From JANYCG01 sp031386665 (GTDB taxonomy: Bacteria; Pseudomonadota; Gammaproteobacteria; Burkholderiales; Burkholderiaceae_C), in NCBI GenBank assembly GCA_031386665.1, contig JANNCN010000056.1, positions 6,611 to 70,610 on the forward strand: a DNA stretch of 64,000 bases, given 5' to 3'. Position 1 is the first letter of the stretch, and each line of letters starts with the position of its first letter. A program made the translations under genes and the position numbers. Positions 25,291-33,462 of the stretch are shown in pieces. The notes below the pieces were generated by a model. It searched no databases. It was not told where the DNA came from and was given only the letters and a program-made list of their open reading frames with translations.

Positions 25291-25884
25291 TCAGCGGGGT
25301 CTGTCCAACGAATGCAGCAACTGCGCCCTAACCTCAGGCCATTCGCCGCTGCGCAAGCTGTACATGACGGTGTCGCGAATGGTGCCGTCGCGACGCAAGG
25401 CATGGCCCCGAATGATGCCGTCCTTGCGGGCGCCCAGGCGTTCGATGGCGGCTTGCGACGCGAAATTGAAATTGTCAGTGCGCCAGCCCACCACATTGCA
25501 GCCCAAAGTTTCGAATGCGTGGGTCATCAAAAGCAATTTGCAGGTGGTGTTGACATGGCTGCGCTGGCAGCGCCCGGCATACCAGGTGTAGCCAATTTCG
25601 ACCCGTTTCACAGCGGGCAAAATGTCGTGGTAGCTGCTGCTGCCCAACACGGTGCCAGTGGCGGCGTCCAGTACAGCAAAAGCAAATCGGTTGCCAGCCT
25701 CGCGCATGGCCAAGGCGTCCTCAATGTATTTACGGGTCTGATCAGGCTCGGGCACCGAGGTGACGCGGATATTCCAAAGCTCGCCGTCTGCAGCAGCAGT
25801 TTTGAGGCCAGCTTCGTGGTCCAGCGACAACGGAACCAGCCGAATGCGGCGTGCTTCCAATTGCGTGGGTTCTACAAAAGCCAT
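25291..25884 (-). CDS. GNAT acetyltransferase, RimJ/RimL-like
   Basis: 197 residues beginning MAFVEPTQLEARRIRLVPLS, with VLGSSSYHDILPAVKRVEIGYTWY, a CNVVGWRTDNFNFASQAAIERLGA block and a final MYSLRSGEWPEV, all characteristic of the RimJ/RimL-type N-acetyltransferase subgroup. The acetyl-CoA loop reads QRSHVNTTCKLLLM. The acceptor is unknown. It lies 15 bases upstream of the VWA gene and so is probably co-transcribed between the MoxR and VWA genes. Confidence 0.87.
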   Translation of the reverse strand: MAFVEPTQLEARRIRLVPLSLDHEAGLKTAAADGELWNIRVTSVPEPDQTRKYIEDALAMREAGNRFAFAVLDAATGTVLGSSSYHDILPAVKRVEIGYTWYAGRCQRSHVNTTCKLLLMTHAFETLGCNVVGWRTDNFNFASQAAIERLGARKDGIIRGHALRRDGTIRDTVMYSLRSGEWPEVRAQLLHSLDRPR

Positions 25885-25911
25885 TTCAGTTGTCCTAAAC
25901 GTTTGTCCTAG

Positions 25912-26169
25912 TCATTCGTCTTTATAGACTTGGCCGTCCCGCTGCTTTCTAACCCAGTCTGCAAGCCAGTGCCTTGCCAGTTGCACGCCCAAGCCGCCGC
26001 CCACAACAACCAAAACGATGCCAAAAATGGAATCTGCGCTGTAGCCTGGCGCGAAAGCGGCGAAACCCATTGCCTTGCCCAACCACATTCCCAATACTGC
26101 ACCGCCTACAAAGCCAGCGGCATCGGAAAGGCCTTGAACTAACATTTGCTTGATGGTGGGTTGGTTCAT
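25912..26169 (-). CDS. Small membrane protein, unknown function
   Basis: 85 residues from the ATG at 26169 (MNQPTIKQMLVQ). Two hydrophobic stretches are visible, GFVGGAVLGMWLGKAMGFAAFA and SIFGIVLVVVGGGLGVQLA, with a basic C-terminal end (DWVRKQRDGQVYKDE) likely cytoplasmic. No family is recognised. It sits in the MoxR-VWA gene string, 49 bases from MoxR and 27 from the GNAT. A longer in-frame reading to 26256 overlaps MoxR and is less likely. Confidence 0.65.
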   Translation of the reverse strand: MNQPTIKQMLVQGLSDAAGFVGGAVLGMWLGKAMGFAAFAPGYSADSIFGIVLVVVGGGLGVQLARHWLADWVRKQRDGQVYKDE

Positions 26170-26218
26170 TGGTTTAGTGACTTTATGGGTTGGTTGCTTA
26201 AGGCAATCAAAAGCCAAT

Positions 26219-27061
26219 TTAGCGGTTGTGGCGCTGCATGAACACCAGTTTTTCAAACAAAGTCACGTCTTGCTCGTTTTTGAGCAAGGCACCCACCAGC
26301 GGCGGCACGGCAACCTTGTCTTCTTTGCTTTGCAGGGCTTCCAGCGGAATGTCCTCAGCGACCAGCAGTTTGAGCCAGTCCAGTAGCTCGCTGGTCGATG
26401 GTTTTTTCTTCAGGCCCGGCAGGTTGCGCACGTCATAAAACGTTTTCATGGCCGCGGTCAACAGTTCTTTTTTGAGGCCAGGAAAGTGCACGTCGATGAT
26501 TTGCTTCATCGTGTCGGCATCGGGGAACTTGATGTAGTGAAAGAAGCAGCGGCGCAAAAACGCATCAGGCAATTCTTTTTCATTGTTGGACGTGATGAAC
26601 ACCAGCGGGCGGTGTTTGGCGCGCACCAACTCGCGGGTTTCGTAGCAATAAAACTCCATGCGGTCAATTTCGCGCAGCAAGTCGTTGGGGAACTCAATGT
26701 CTGCCTTGTCAATTTCGTCAATCAGCAGGGCGACCGGCGCGTCAGCGGTGAAAGCCTCCCACAGCACGCCTTTGACAATGTAGTTGTGAATGTCTTTGAC
26801 CTTTTCGTCACCCAGCTGCGAATCGCGCAGGCGGCTGACCGCGTCGTACTCATACAAACCCTGCTGCGCCTTGGTGGTGGATTTGATGTGCCATTGCAGC
26901 AGCGGCATTTTCAGCCCCTCGGCCACCTCTTCGGCCAGCATGGTTTTGCCAGTGCCGGGCTCGCCTTTGACCAAAAGCGGCCGTGTCAAGGTGATGGCGG
27001 CATTGACTGACAGCATCAAATCCTGGGTTGCGACGTAATTTTTAGTGCCTTGAAATTTCAT
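26219..27061 (-). CDS. MoxR-family AAA+ ATPase
   Basis: 280 residues beginning MKFQGTKNYVATQDLMLSVN. Walker A is GEPGTGKTM, Walker B LLIDEIDKAD, sensor 1 FITSNNEKELP, and the arginine-finger region RRCFFHYI. MoxR ATPases act with VWA proteins to mature or insert cofactors into target enzymes. I chose the ATG at 27061; the upstream extension to 27166 lacks homology. It is divergent from the di-haem cytochrome gene. The 188-base spacer has a TATAAT at 27199-27204 on the plus strand without a convincing -35. Confidence 0.93.
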   Translation of the reverse strand: MKFQGTKNYVATQDLMLSVNAAITLTRPLLVKGEPGTGKTMLAEEVAEGLKMPLLQWHIKSTTKAQQGLYEYDAVSRLRDSQLGDEKVKDIHNYIVKGVLWEAFTADAPVALLIDEIDKADIEFPNDLLREIDRMEFYCYETRELVRAKHRPLVFITSNNEKELPDAFLRRCFFHYIKFPDADTMKQIIDVHFPGLKKELLTAAMKTFYDVRNLPGLKKKPSTSELLDWLKLLVAEDIPLEALQSKEDKVAVPPLVGALLKNEQDVTLFEKLVFMQRHNR

Positions 27062-27249
27062 GGTGAGTGAGTCGAGTCTGAAAAATTGAAAATACTGAAA
27101 AACGGGCGGATGAGTCGACCTGCCAGTGCTTTTGAAATGTGACGGGCCTGGCCTGTGAGGTTTCAAAACAGCGACAAATCGGCTATGTTCATGGTCGATA
27201 TAATCCGAACATCGTCTTATACCTTTTACCGCTTGATTGTCTGCGCAAA

Positions 27250-27948
27250 ATGAAGAAACCGCTGTTGTCCCTGCTCGCTCTGATTGTCACTTTCGTGACC
27301 GCTTTTTCTGCCCAAGCGCAAGATGTGAAGGCCGAACTGAAGGGCGACATCAAGGCCGGTGAGAGGAAAAATGCGACGTGCATTGGATGCCACGGCATTG
27401 TGGGTTACCAGGCGAGTTTTCCTGAGATTTACAAGGTGCCCAAAATCTCCGGCCAAGGTGCCAAGTACATCGTATCGGCGCTGAAGGCTTACCAAACTGG
27501 CGACCGCAAGCACCCGTCTATGCGCGGCATTGCCGAGTCTTTGTCTGAGCAGGACATGCTGGACTTGGGCGCTTATTACGAAACCCACGGCGTGGTGGCA
27601 GGCACCCCCGCACCCGGCCCGGTGACTCTGGGTTCGGACAAAGCCGCTGAATTGATGAAAAAAGGTGCCTGCGTGTCTTGTCACGGTGCCAACCTGGCGA
27701 CGCCCATTGATCCCACTTACCCCAAAATTGCAGGCCAGCATGCGGATTACCTGTTTGTGGCTTTGAAGTCTTACAAAACCGAAAACAACGCCAAAATGGG
27801 CCGAGCCAATGGCGTGATGGGCGGCATCGCCAAGCAGTTCACCAACGCCGAAATGAAAGAAATGGCGGCCTACTTGTCCAAGTTGCCGGGCGACCTGAAA
27901 GTGGTGCCTCAGTCGAAGTTTCGCTGGTCGGCGATGGCTGCAAACTGA
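27250..27948 (+). CDS. Di-haem cytochrome c (c4-like)
   Basis: 232 residues. A clear signal peptide (LLSLLALIVTFVTAFSAQA) is followed by CIGCH and CVSCH haem sites, one in each half. Each half also has a SxxDMxxLxxYY-type helix (SEQDMLDLGAYY, TNAEMKEMAAYL). It is periplasmic and probably carries electrons. It differs from the c4 at 5267 in having no Ala/Pro linker. The ATG at 27250 gives the leader. A strong intrinsic terminator lies 60 bases after the stop. Confidence 0.9.
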   Translation: MKKPLLSLLALIVTFVTAFSAQAQDVKAELKGDIKAGERKNATCIGCHGIVGYQASFPEIYKVPKISGQGAKYIVSALKAYQTGDRKHPSMRGIAESLSEQDMLDLGAYYETHGVVAGTPAPGPVTLGSDKAAELMKKGACVSCHGANLATPIDPTYPKIAGQHADYLFVALKSYKTENNAKMGRANGVMGGIAKQFTNAEMKEMAAYLSKLPGDLKVVPQSKFRWSAMAAN

Positions 27949-28006
27949 ACGGTTCCGCGTTGCGCCCGGCGAACGTAGACAGGGCTCAAAACCCCTGACG
28001 CCTGCC

Positions 28007-28031
28007 AAAACCGCTTTCGAGCGGTTTTTTC
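28007..28031 (+). terminator. Intrinsic terminator after the di-haem cytochrome gene
   Basis: Perfect 7-base stem AACCGCT/AGCGGTT around a TTCG tetraloop (28009-28026), running into six T (28025-28030). Position, stability and T-run all fit rho-independent termination of the cytochrome transcript. Confidence 0.9.
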
Positions 28032-28109
28032 TTGTCTGCAATTGTCTGAAACTGGCTTGAAGCTGGCTCAAGCTGCCTTAAACCCGGGTTTGGCCCAAAT
28101 TCGTCAATT

Positions 28110-28225
28110 TTTACCACAAATGTGGTAAATAGTCGTAAAAATCGGCAATTTCTAAAAAAAATGAATGCAATAGGTCTTTAGCTCCCGAATATGCTGTATA
28201 GTTTGCTATTTATATTATAGCAAAT
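28110..28225 (-). repeat. Modular palindromic repeat, copy C (type-2 tail)
   Basis: A 116-base element in the same orientation as copies A and B: on the minus strand TTTGCTATAATATA, ATAGCAAACTAT, then GGGAGCTAAAGACCTATT, AT-rich middle and the tail palindrome TTTACCACA-TT-TGTGGTAAA (28110-28129). It is the most diverged constant end. It lies in the 361-base gap between the cytochrome (27948) and the DUF1841 gene (28310), whose remaining bases hold the terminator, a 12-base palindrome AAACCCGGGTTT (28079-28090) and no gene. Confidence 0.82.
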
Positions 28226-28309
28226 CCGAGGCCGCTCATCATCAATGGTGCGAGGCCCTTGCAAATCTCTTGAATTCTGGCTGTCCGTTGGGTCGGTTGC
28301 GAACAGCGC

Positions 28310-28747
28310 TCAGTCCCGCGTGGCGCGGCGCTGAACGCAGTCAATGTAGGCCGCGCCATCGGGCGGGCGACCCGCGCGCTGGCTTTCCCAAATCATCGTG
28401 CCCAGGCAATCCATGGCGCCGTGGTGGGCGTCGTGCAGCGAATCGAGCTGGGCGGTCAGCAATTCCACCGCTTGGCGTATCCCCCGCGGCTGGTCAATGC
28501 TGCATTGCTCGCTCAAGGTCAAGTGCATCGACAAATGTAAGAATCCGCTGGTTTTGGCGGGGTCGTCTCGACCCATGGTCAACAAAGCGGCGTCCACATC
28601 AGACAGTTCTCTGTGGTATTCGGGGTGCTCGTCGATCCACAGACTGGCGATGGTTTCTATCGCTTCAAGCGGCTGATTGGCCTGAGATTTAGCATAAACC
28701 GCGCAAAAAAAGCGGCGAACATCGACTTGGGAGGGTTGAAACAGCAT
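28310..28747 (-). CDS. DUF1841 family protein
   Basis: 145 residues beginning MLFQPSQVDVRRFFCAVYAK, with HPEYHRELSD, NPFLHLSMH-like GFLHLSMHLTLSEQ, IDQPRGIRQA and DAHHGAMDCLGTMIWES: the full DUF1841 pattern, rich in His, Asp and Glu. The function of this proteobacterial family is unknown; conserved His/Glu residues suggest metal binding, which is inference. I chose the ATG at 28747. It is divergent from pcaI. Confidence 0.85.
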   Translation of the reverse strand: MLFQPSQVDVRRFFCAVYAKSQANQPLEAIETIASLWIDEHPEYHRELSDVDAALLTMGRDDPAKTSGFLHLSMHLTLSEQCSIDQPRGIRQAVELLTAQLDSLHDAHHGAMDCLGTMIWESQRAGRPPDGAAYIDCVQRRATRD

Positions 28748-28851
28748 GGGGGAGATTGTCGCTTGACGTCGCTTCGGCTCACTTGGCGGCACTATCGTAT
28801 CGCCGCAACAGCGATAACATGGCGAGACTGAATCAAAAAACATCCCCACAC

Positions 28852-29622
28852 ATGATCAACAAAATAGCAAGCAGCGTGGCCGATGCGCTTGAAGGCACTC
28901 CAGACGGTGCCACTGTGCTGATTGGCGGCTTTGGCACGGCAGGCATTCCTGATGAACTGATTGACGGGCTGATTGTCCAAGGCGCCAAAGACCTGACGGT
29001 GGTCAACAACAACGCGGGCAACGGCGATACGGGGCTGGCGGCCCTTTTGAAGGCGGGCCGTGTGCGCAAAATCATTTGCAGCTTTCCGCGCCAAGCAGAT
29101 TCCTACGTGTTTGACGCGCTTTACCGCGCAGGCAAGCTAGAGCTTGAACTGGTGCCGCAAGGCAACCTGGCTGAACGCATTCGCGCTGCCGGGGCCGGAA
29201 TTGGCGCATTTTTTACCCCCACCGGTTACGGCACCGAGCTTGCCAAAAACAACGACGGCAGCCTGAAAGAAACGCGGGAGATCAATGGACGCCATTACGT
29301 GCTTGAATTTCCCATCTATGGCGACCTGGCCCTCATCAAAGCCGAGCGTGGCGACCGCTGGGGTAACCTCACCTACCGCATGGCAGCGCGCAATTTTGGC
29401 CCGGTCATGGCCACGGCCTGCAAAAAGACCGTCGCGACCGTGCATGAGATTGTCGAATTGGGCGAGTTAAACCCTGAGCACATCATCACCCCTGGCATTT
29501 TTGTGCACCAAATCGTCAAAATCAACCGCGTGGCGACACAGGCTGGCGGCTTTAGTGCGACGGCCAACACCGTACCGACAGCATCGATCACAACTCCCAC
29601 CTTGGCCAAAGGCACCACATGA
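28852..29622 (+). CDS. pcaI: 3-Oxoacid (3-oxoadipate) CoA-transferase subunit A
   Basis: 256 residues with the CoA-binding GGFGTAGIPDELIDGL near the N-terminus, FPRQADSYVFDALYRAGKLELELVPQGNLAERIRA and ITPGIFVHQIVKI: a type I CoA-transferase A subunit. It moves CoA from succinyl-CoA to a 3-oxoacid. The thiolase next door (pcaF type) suggests 3-oxoadipate rather than acetoacetate as the substrate, but scoA cannot be excluded by sequence alone. The stop overlaps the pcaJ start by four bases. The ATG at 28852 matches the family start. Confidence 0.85.
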   Translation: MINKIASSVADALEGTPDGATVLIGGFGTAGIPDELIDGLIVQGAKDLTVVNNNAGNGDTGLAALLKAGRVRKIICSFPRQADSYVFDALYRAGKLELELVPQGNLAERIRAAGAGIGAFFTPTGYGTELAKNNDGSLKETREINGRHYVLEFPIYGDLALIKAERGDRWGNLTYRMAARNFGPVMATACKKTVATVHEIVELGELNPEHIITPGIFVHQIVKINRVATQAGGFSATANTVPTASITTPTLAKGTT

Positions 29623-30281
29623 GCAGCTACCAAAAACGCAGCAAAGACGAGCTTGCCAAGCGCGTGGCTCAAGACATTCCTGAGGGGGCCACCGTCAACT
29701 TGGGCATCGGCATGCCGACCCTGGTGGCCAACCACATCGCCCAAGACCGTGAAGTGCTGCTGCACAGCGAAAACGGCATTTTGGGCATGGGCCCAGCACC
29801 TGCTGAAGGGATGGAGGACTACGATCTCATCAACGCGGGCAAACAACCCGTCACCCTGCAAAAAGGCGGTGCCTTTTTTCACCATGCGGACAGCTTTGGC
29901 ATGATGCGCGGCGGCCATCTGGACATTTGCGTGCTGGGCGCGTTTCAAGTGTCTGCCACGGGCGATTTGGCCAATTGGAGCACCGGCGAAGCGGGGTCCA
30001 TTCCCGCAGTCGGCGGCGCGATGGATTTGGCGATTGGGGCCAAACAAACGTGGGTGATGATGGATTTGCTCACCAAATCGGGGACAAGCAAAGTGGTCAA
30101 GGCCTGCAGCTACCCGCTGACTGGCATTGGCTGCGTGAAACGCATTTACTCTGAACTGGCCACCTTGGCCTGCACAGCCAGTGGACTTGCACTGATTGAC
30201 AAGGTCGATGGCCTGAACCACGACGAGCTTGAAAAACTCATTGGCTTGCCCATCGCCACCGCCATTAACCCATCACTTTAA
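29619..30281 (+). CDS. pcaJ: 3-Oxoacid (3-oxoadipate) CoA-transferase subunit B
   Basis: 220 residues with the catalytic glutamate motif SENGILGMGP, preceded by NLGIGMPTLVANHI, and GGHLDICVLGAFQVS later: a type I CoA-transferase B subunit. The Glu in SENG forms the thioester intermediate. It acts as a heterodimer or heterotetramer with the A subunit and starts within its stop codon. The thiolase follows 11 bases later. Confidence 0.86.
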   Translation: MSSYQKRSKDELAKRVAQDIPEGATVNLGIGMPTLVANHIAQDREVLLHSENGILGMGPAPAEGMEDYDLINAGKQPVTLQKGGAFFHHADSFGMMRGGHLDICVLGAFQVSATGDLANWSTGEAGSIPAVGGAMDLAIGAKQTWVMMDLLTKSGTSKVVKACSYPLTGIGCVKRIYSELATLACTASGLALIDKVDGLNHDELEKLIGLPIATAINPSL

Positions 30282-30292
30282 AAGACGTTTTC

Positions 30293-31501
30293 ATGACCCA
30301 AAACCAGGCATTCATTTGCGATGCCATTCGCACCCCCTTTGGTCGCTACGGCGGCGCTCTCTCCAGCGTGCGCACAGACGATTTGGGCGCTGTTCCGCTC
30401 AAAGCGCTGATGGCCCGCAACCCCAATGTCGATTGGCTGGCTGTGACCGACGTGATTTATGGCTGCGTCAACCAGGCGGGGGAAGACAACCGCAACGTCG
30501 CTCGCATGTCCAGCCTGTTGGCGGGCTTGCCCTTAGAGACGCCGGGCTCCACCATCAACCGACTGTGCGGCTCGGGCATGGACGCCGTGGGCACAGCCGC
30601 ACGTGCCATCAAGGCGGGCGAGGCGGGTTTGATGATTGCAGGCGGCGTTGAAAGCATGAGCCGAGCGCCCTTTGTCATGGCCAAGGCCGAAAGCGCCTTC
30701 AGCCGCGCGGCGCAAATGTACGACACCACCATCGGCTGGCGCTTTGTCAACAAGCTGATGAAGGAAAAGTACGGCGTAGACGCCATGCCTGAAACCGCCG
30801 AAAACGTGGCGGCTGACTACAAAATCAGCCGTGAAGACCAGGACAAAATGGCGCTGGCCTCGCAACTCAAGGCCGTGGCCGCGCAAAAATCCGGCTTTTT
30901 TGACGCCGAGATCACCCCGGTGACCATTCCTCAGAAAAAGGGCGATGCTATCGTCGTCAGCAAAGACGAACACCCCCGTGAAACGTCGATGGAAGCGCTT
31001 GCCAAGCTCAAAGGCGCCGTCAAACCCGAAGGCAGCGTGACGGCAGGCAACGCCAGCGGCGTGAACGACGGAGCCTGCGCCTTGCTGATCGCCAACGACG
31101 CGGCGGCCAAAGCCAATGGACTCACCCCCCGCGCCCGCATCGTCGGCATGGCCACTGCGGGCGTGCCCCCGCGCATCATGGGCATTGGCCCCGCGCCCGC
31201 CACACAAAAAGTGTTGGCCCTGACTGGCCTCACATTGGCGCAAATGGACGTGATCGAGCTCAACGAAGCCTTTGCCGCGCAGGGCCTGGCCGTGCTGCGC
31301 CTACTTGGCCTGCAAGACGACGACCCTCGCGTCAACCCCAACGGCGGCGCGATTGCGCTGGGGCACCCGTTAGGTGCATCCGGTGCGCGGCTGGTCACCA
31401 CGGCTGTCAATCAGCTTCACCGAGTCAAAGGGCGTTACGCGTTGTGCACGATGTGCATTGGCGTGGGGCAGGGGATTGCGATGGTGATTGAGCGGGTTTG
31501 A
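30293..31501 (+). CDS. pcaF: 3-Oxoadipyl-CoA thiolase
   Basis: 402 residues of thiolase I. The start AFICDAIRTPFGRYGGALSSVRTDDLGA is diagnostic of PcaF/PaaJ-type enzymes. The nucleophile Cys is in NRLCGSGMDAV, the catalytic His in GGAIALGHPLGASGAR and the second Cys in LCTMCIGVGQG. It splits 3-oxoadipyl-CoA into succinyl-CoA and acetyl-CoA. It is in one operon with the CoA-transferase subunits. Confidence 0.93.
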   Translation: MTQNQAFICDAIRTPFGRYGGALSSVRTDDLGAVPLKALMARNPNVDWLAVTDVIYGCVNQAGEDNRNVARMSSLLAGLPLETPGSTINRLCGSGMDAVGTAARAIKAGEAGLMIAGGVESMSRAPFVMAKAESAFSRAAQMYDTTIGWRFVNKLMKEKYGVDAMPETAENVAADYKISREDQDKMALASQLKAVAAQKSGFFDAEITPVTIPQKKGDAIVVSKDEHPRETSMEALAKLKGAVKPEGSVTAGNASGVNDGACALLIANDAAAKANGLTPRARIVGMATAGVPPRIMGIGPAPATQKVLALTGLTLAQMDVIELNEAFAAQGLAVLRLLGLQDDDPRVNPNGGAIALGHPLGASGARLVTTAVNQLHRVKGRYALCTMCIGVGQGIAMVIERV

Positions 31502-31513
31502 GCGGGCTGCTGT

Positions 31514-32413
31514 GTGCAATTGCTCACGACTCAAGGGTGCGAGCCTAGAAGCGCGGTGAAAGAGCTGCACGCATTGGTGGACTATGAAAATGTCCAGCCC
31601 ACACTTGACGAATTGGGAAAGCTCGCGCCAGGGTTTACCGATGTCTGGTTGTTCCACGGCCCGCATCAAATTCAAAGAGCCGCTCAATTTGCCGAAGATC
31701 GCGCGCGCGTAACGACGGTGCCACGGTCCGGCGCGGGCCCTAACGCGCTGGATTTTCATCTTTCGTTTTATATGGGCTATGTGGCTGCCAAGCATCCGGA
31801 CGCTCGGTTGGTGATTGTGGCCAATGACAAAGGTTACGACCCCATGATTGCCCATGCCAACCTGTTGGGCTTCACGGCTGTACGAGTGGGTTACAAAGCC
31901 AAGCCCGCACCCCAGGCAAAGGCGGCACCTGCTAAAAAGGGAGTGACAGCGACAGTGCCCACACCGGCCACGAAAGTGGTTACCCCAGCGGCGTCGGCAA
32001 AGGCTGTTGCCAAAAAAGTAGCGGTTACGGGCCTACGTGCAGTAGTAGCGAGAACGTCCAAAGCGCCGGCCAAGAAGGCTGCTGCAAAGAAAATTGCACC
32101 GCAACGGGCGGCAGCAAAAAAGGTGACTGTTAAACCTTCGGCGAAGAACTCACCCGCACCCAATCAGACAAAGCCCGCAGCAGCAACGGTAGCCATGGCG
32201 ACCAGCCCAGACCCGAAGACGCTTGCCCGCATTCAAAATGGCTTGACCAAGATGGGCAACAATGCGCCACACAAGCTTATGCCATTTTTGCGACATGTCG
32301 GTGCGTTGCTGGGGAAGGGCAGCTCAGCAGAGCAGATTGACGCAATGGTAGCCAAGTTGAAGGCGGCAGGTGTCGTGCGGGTGGCTGGCGATTTGGTGCT
32401 GTACCAAGTTTGA
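31514..32413 (+). CDS. PIN/NYN-like nuclease-domain protein with histone-H1-like linker
   Basis: Up to 299 residues in three parts. Residues about 15-125 form a PIN/NYN-like fold: LVDYENVQP (first acidic motif), FHGPHQIQ, NALDFHLSFYMGYVAA and VIVANDKGYDPMI, which place conserved Asp residues as in metal-dependent RNases. Residues about 130-225 are a Lys/Ala/Pro-rich tail with repeated AKK and AAAKK, like bacterial histone H1 (basic, disordered, nucleic-acid binding). The last 60 residues (LMPFLRHVGALLGKG...VVRVAGDLVLYQV) look like a small helical domain. The start is GTG at 31514 or 31556; the later one lies closer to the domain. It lies 12 bases after pcaF but seems unrelated to it. Confidence 0.72.
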   Translation: MQLLTTQGCEPRSAVKELHALVDYENVQPTLDELGKLAPGFTDVWLFHGPHQIQRAAQFAEDRARVTTVPRSGAGPNALDFHLSFYMGYVAAKHPDARLVIVANDKGYDPMIAHANLLGFTAVRVGYKAKPAPQAKAAPAKKGVTATVPTPATKVVTPAASAKAVAKKVAVTGLRAVVARTSKAPAKKAAAKKIAPQRAAAKKVTVKPSAKNSPAPNQTKPAAATVAMATSPDPKTLARIQNGLTKMGNNAPHKLMPFLRHVGALLGKGSSAEQIDAMVAKLKAAGVVRVAGDLVLYQV

Positions 32414-32719
32414 GGCCGTGACTTACTAGTTTGCCGCTTGAAGTGAATTTTGTTGATACCCAGGTTAACTATTGCATTTTTCAGACAGTGCGAGTGAGCA
32501 GTCATTCCCGTCGCTCTCAATCAAATTGGTATTAAGAGTTTAAACACCAGCCCATCCAGATCAGGTCGACGGGGCGCTCGGCGTAGCGGCATCAAGAAGG
32601 AGGCCGCAGGCCGGGTGACAGCCGCGTAGCTGAGTGCGCCGTCGGCCTGGTCTACCCCGCCAGCATTGAGGTCACTGCTTGCCTGTTGCCTGCCTTAAAC
32701 GCATCAAGTGTGACGCACC
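32414..32719. other. Gene-free 306-base region with a GC-rich structured inverted repeat
   Basis: No coding region is credible. At 32558-32581 and 32630-32653 two 24-base arms pair. As plus-strand RNA, 19 pairs are Watson-Crick, four are G-U and one is a mismatch; as minus-strand RNA the wobble positions would be A-C mismatches. The 48-base interior contains GCGGC/GCCGC and GGCC-GCA-GGCC nested helices. The segment is clearly more GC-rich than its AT-rich flanks. It may be a structured RNA or a remnant mobile element. Confidence 0.5.
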
Positions 32720-33118
32720 TTACCCCGCCATCGCCTGCCGCGCCGCCTGCACCAAAAACCCACTGCGCGTTGCGCCATGGCTTTTGGCGTATTCGTCAAT
32801 CCGGCTCAGTAGTAAGCGCGGTACGGTGATATTGATTTTTTCGGCAGGGCCGAGGTATTTTTCGACTGGCACGTCCACCACAGCCCAAACCCACCCATTG
32901 AAGTCCGGGTCTTTTTGGTGTTTGGCGATGGATTTAGCGGGTGGAATGTCCAAGCCGTCCTCAATCAGGGTTTCGCAATGCAGGTCAATCGCCTCTTGCG
33001 CATTTTGAATCGCCTCATCCAGCGTCTCCCCGGCACTGAAGCACCCCGGCAAATCTGGAACCACCACCCCAAAAGCGGACTTTTTGGTCGCGGGTTCAAT
33101 GGCAATGATGAATTTCAT
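32720..33118 (-). CDS. hicB: HicB-type antitoxin
   Basis: 132 residues. The N-terminal half is the HicB partial RNase H-like fold (FGVVVPDLPGCFSAGETLDEAIQNAQEAID), the C-terminal half a ribbon-helix-helix DNA-binding segment (INITVPRLLLSRIDEYAKSHG). The protein neutralises HicA and represses the operon. It follows hicA by 20 bases on the same strand, the usual toxin-first order. The ATG at 33118 is clear. Confidence 0.92.
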   Translation of the reverse strand: MKFIIAIEPATKKSAFGVVVPDLPGCFSAGETLDEAIQNAQEAIDLHCETLIEDGLDIPPAKSIAKHQKDPDFNGWVWAVVDVPVEKYLGPAEKINITVPRLLLSRIDEYAKSHGATRSGFLVQAARQAMAG

Positions 33119-33138
33119 ACGGACTCCTTCAATTCATG

Positions 33139-33339
33139 TCACTTTAGATTGGCCTGTTTCAGCAGTTTGTGAACCAGCCCCTTGCCCAAATCTGACTTTG
33201 GGTGGGGCACGCTGATGTGTCCGCCTTTCCCAAAATGAACAAAGATGTGATGGCTGCCCTTAACAGCTCGTAACGTCCACCCCTGCTGTTCAAGCAGTTT
33301 GACAAGGGCTTTGCTATTTATGGTGGGTATTATAACCAC
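33139..33339 (-). CDS. hicA: HicA-type mRNA interferase toxin
   Basis: About 66 residues with the HicA double-stranded-RNA-binding fold: NSKALVKLLEQQGW, the catalytic His motif GSHHIFVH, and HISVPHPKSDLGKGLVHKLLKQANL. It cleaves mRNA when free of HicB. The start is odd. Homologues begin at the position of NSKAL, but here the preceding codon is ATA (33319-33321), not ATG. The nearest usable starts are GTG at 33339, with AAGTAGG six bases upstream, and TTG at 33345. I chose the GTG. Confidence 0.87.
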   Translation of the reverse strand: MVIIPTINSKALVKLLEQQGWTLRAVKGSHHIFVHFGKGGHISVPHPKSDLGKGLVHKLLKQANLK

Positions 33340-33427
33340 CAACAACCTACTTGCCGCGCGCTACAAGTGACCATGTTCACTCAGCGAAACTGGGACAATC
33401 CTGGTGTTTTTTGAAAATCTTCTTAAA

Positions 33428-33462
33428 ATGGCAAATCATCATAAGTCGTAATTTTTTGCCAT
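33428..33462 (+). promoter_or_regulatory. Candidate operator over the AbrB-type antitoxin start
   Basis: Perfect 8-base inverted arms ATGGCAAA (33428-33435) and TTTGCCAT (33455-33462), 19 bases apart. The second arm overlaps the antitoxin ATG at 33461. AbrB/MazE-type antitoxins repress their own operons through such repeats; binding here is inferred. Confidence 0.4.
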
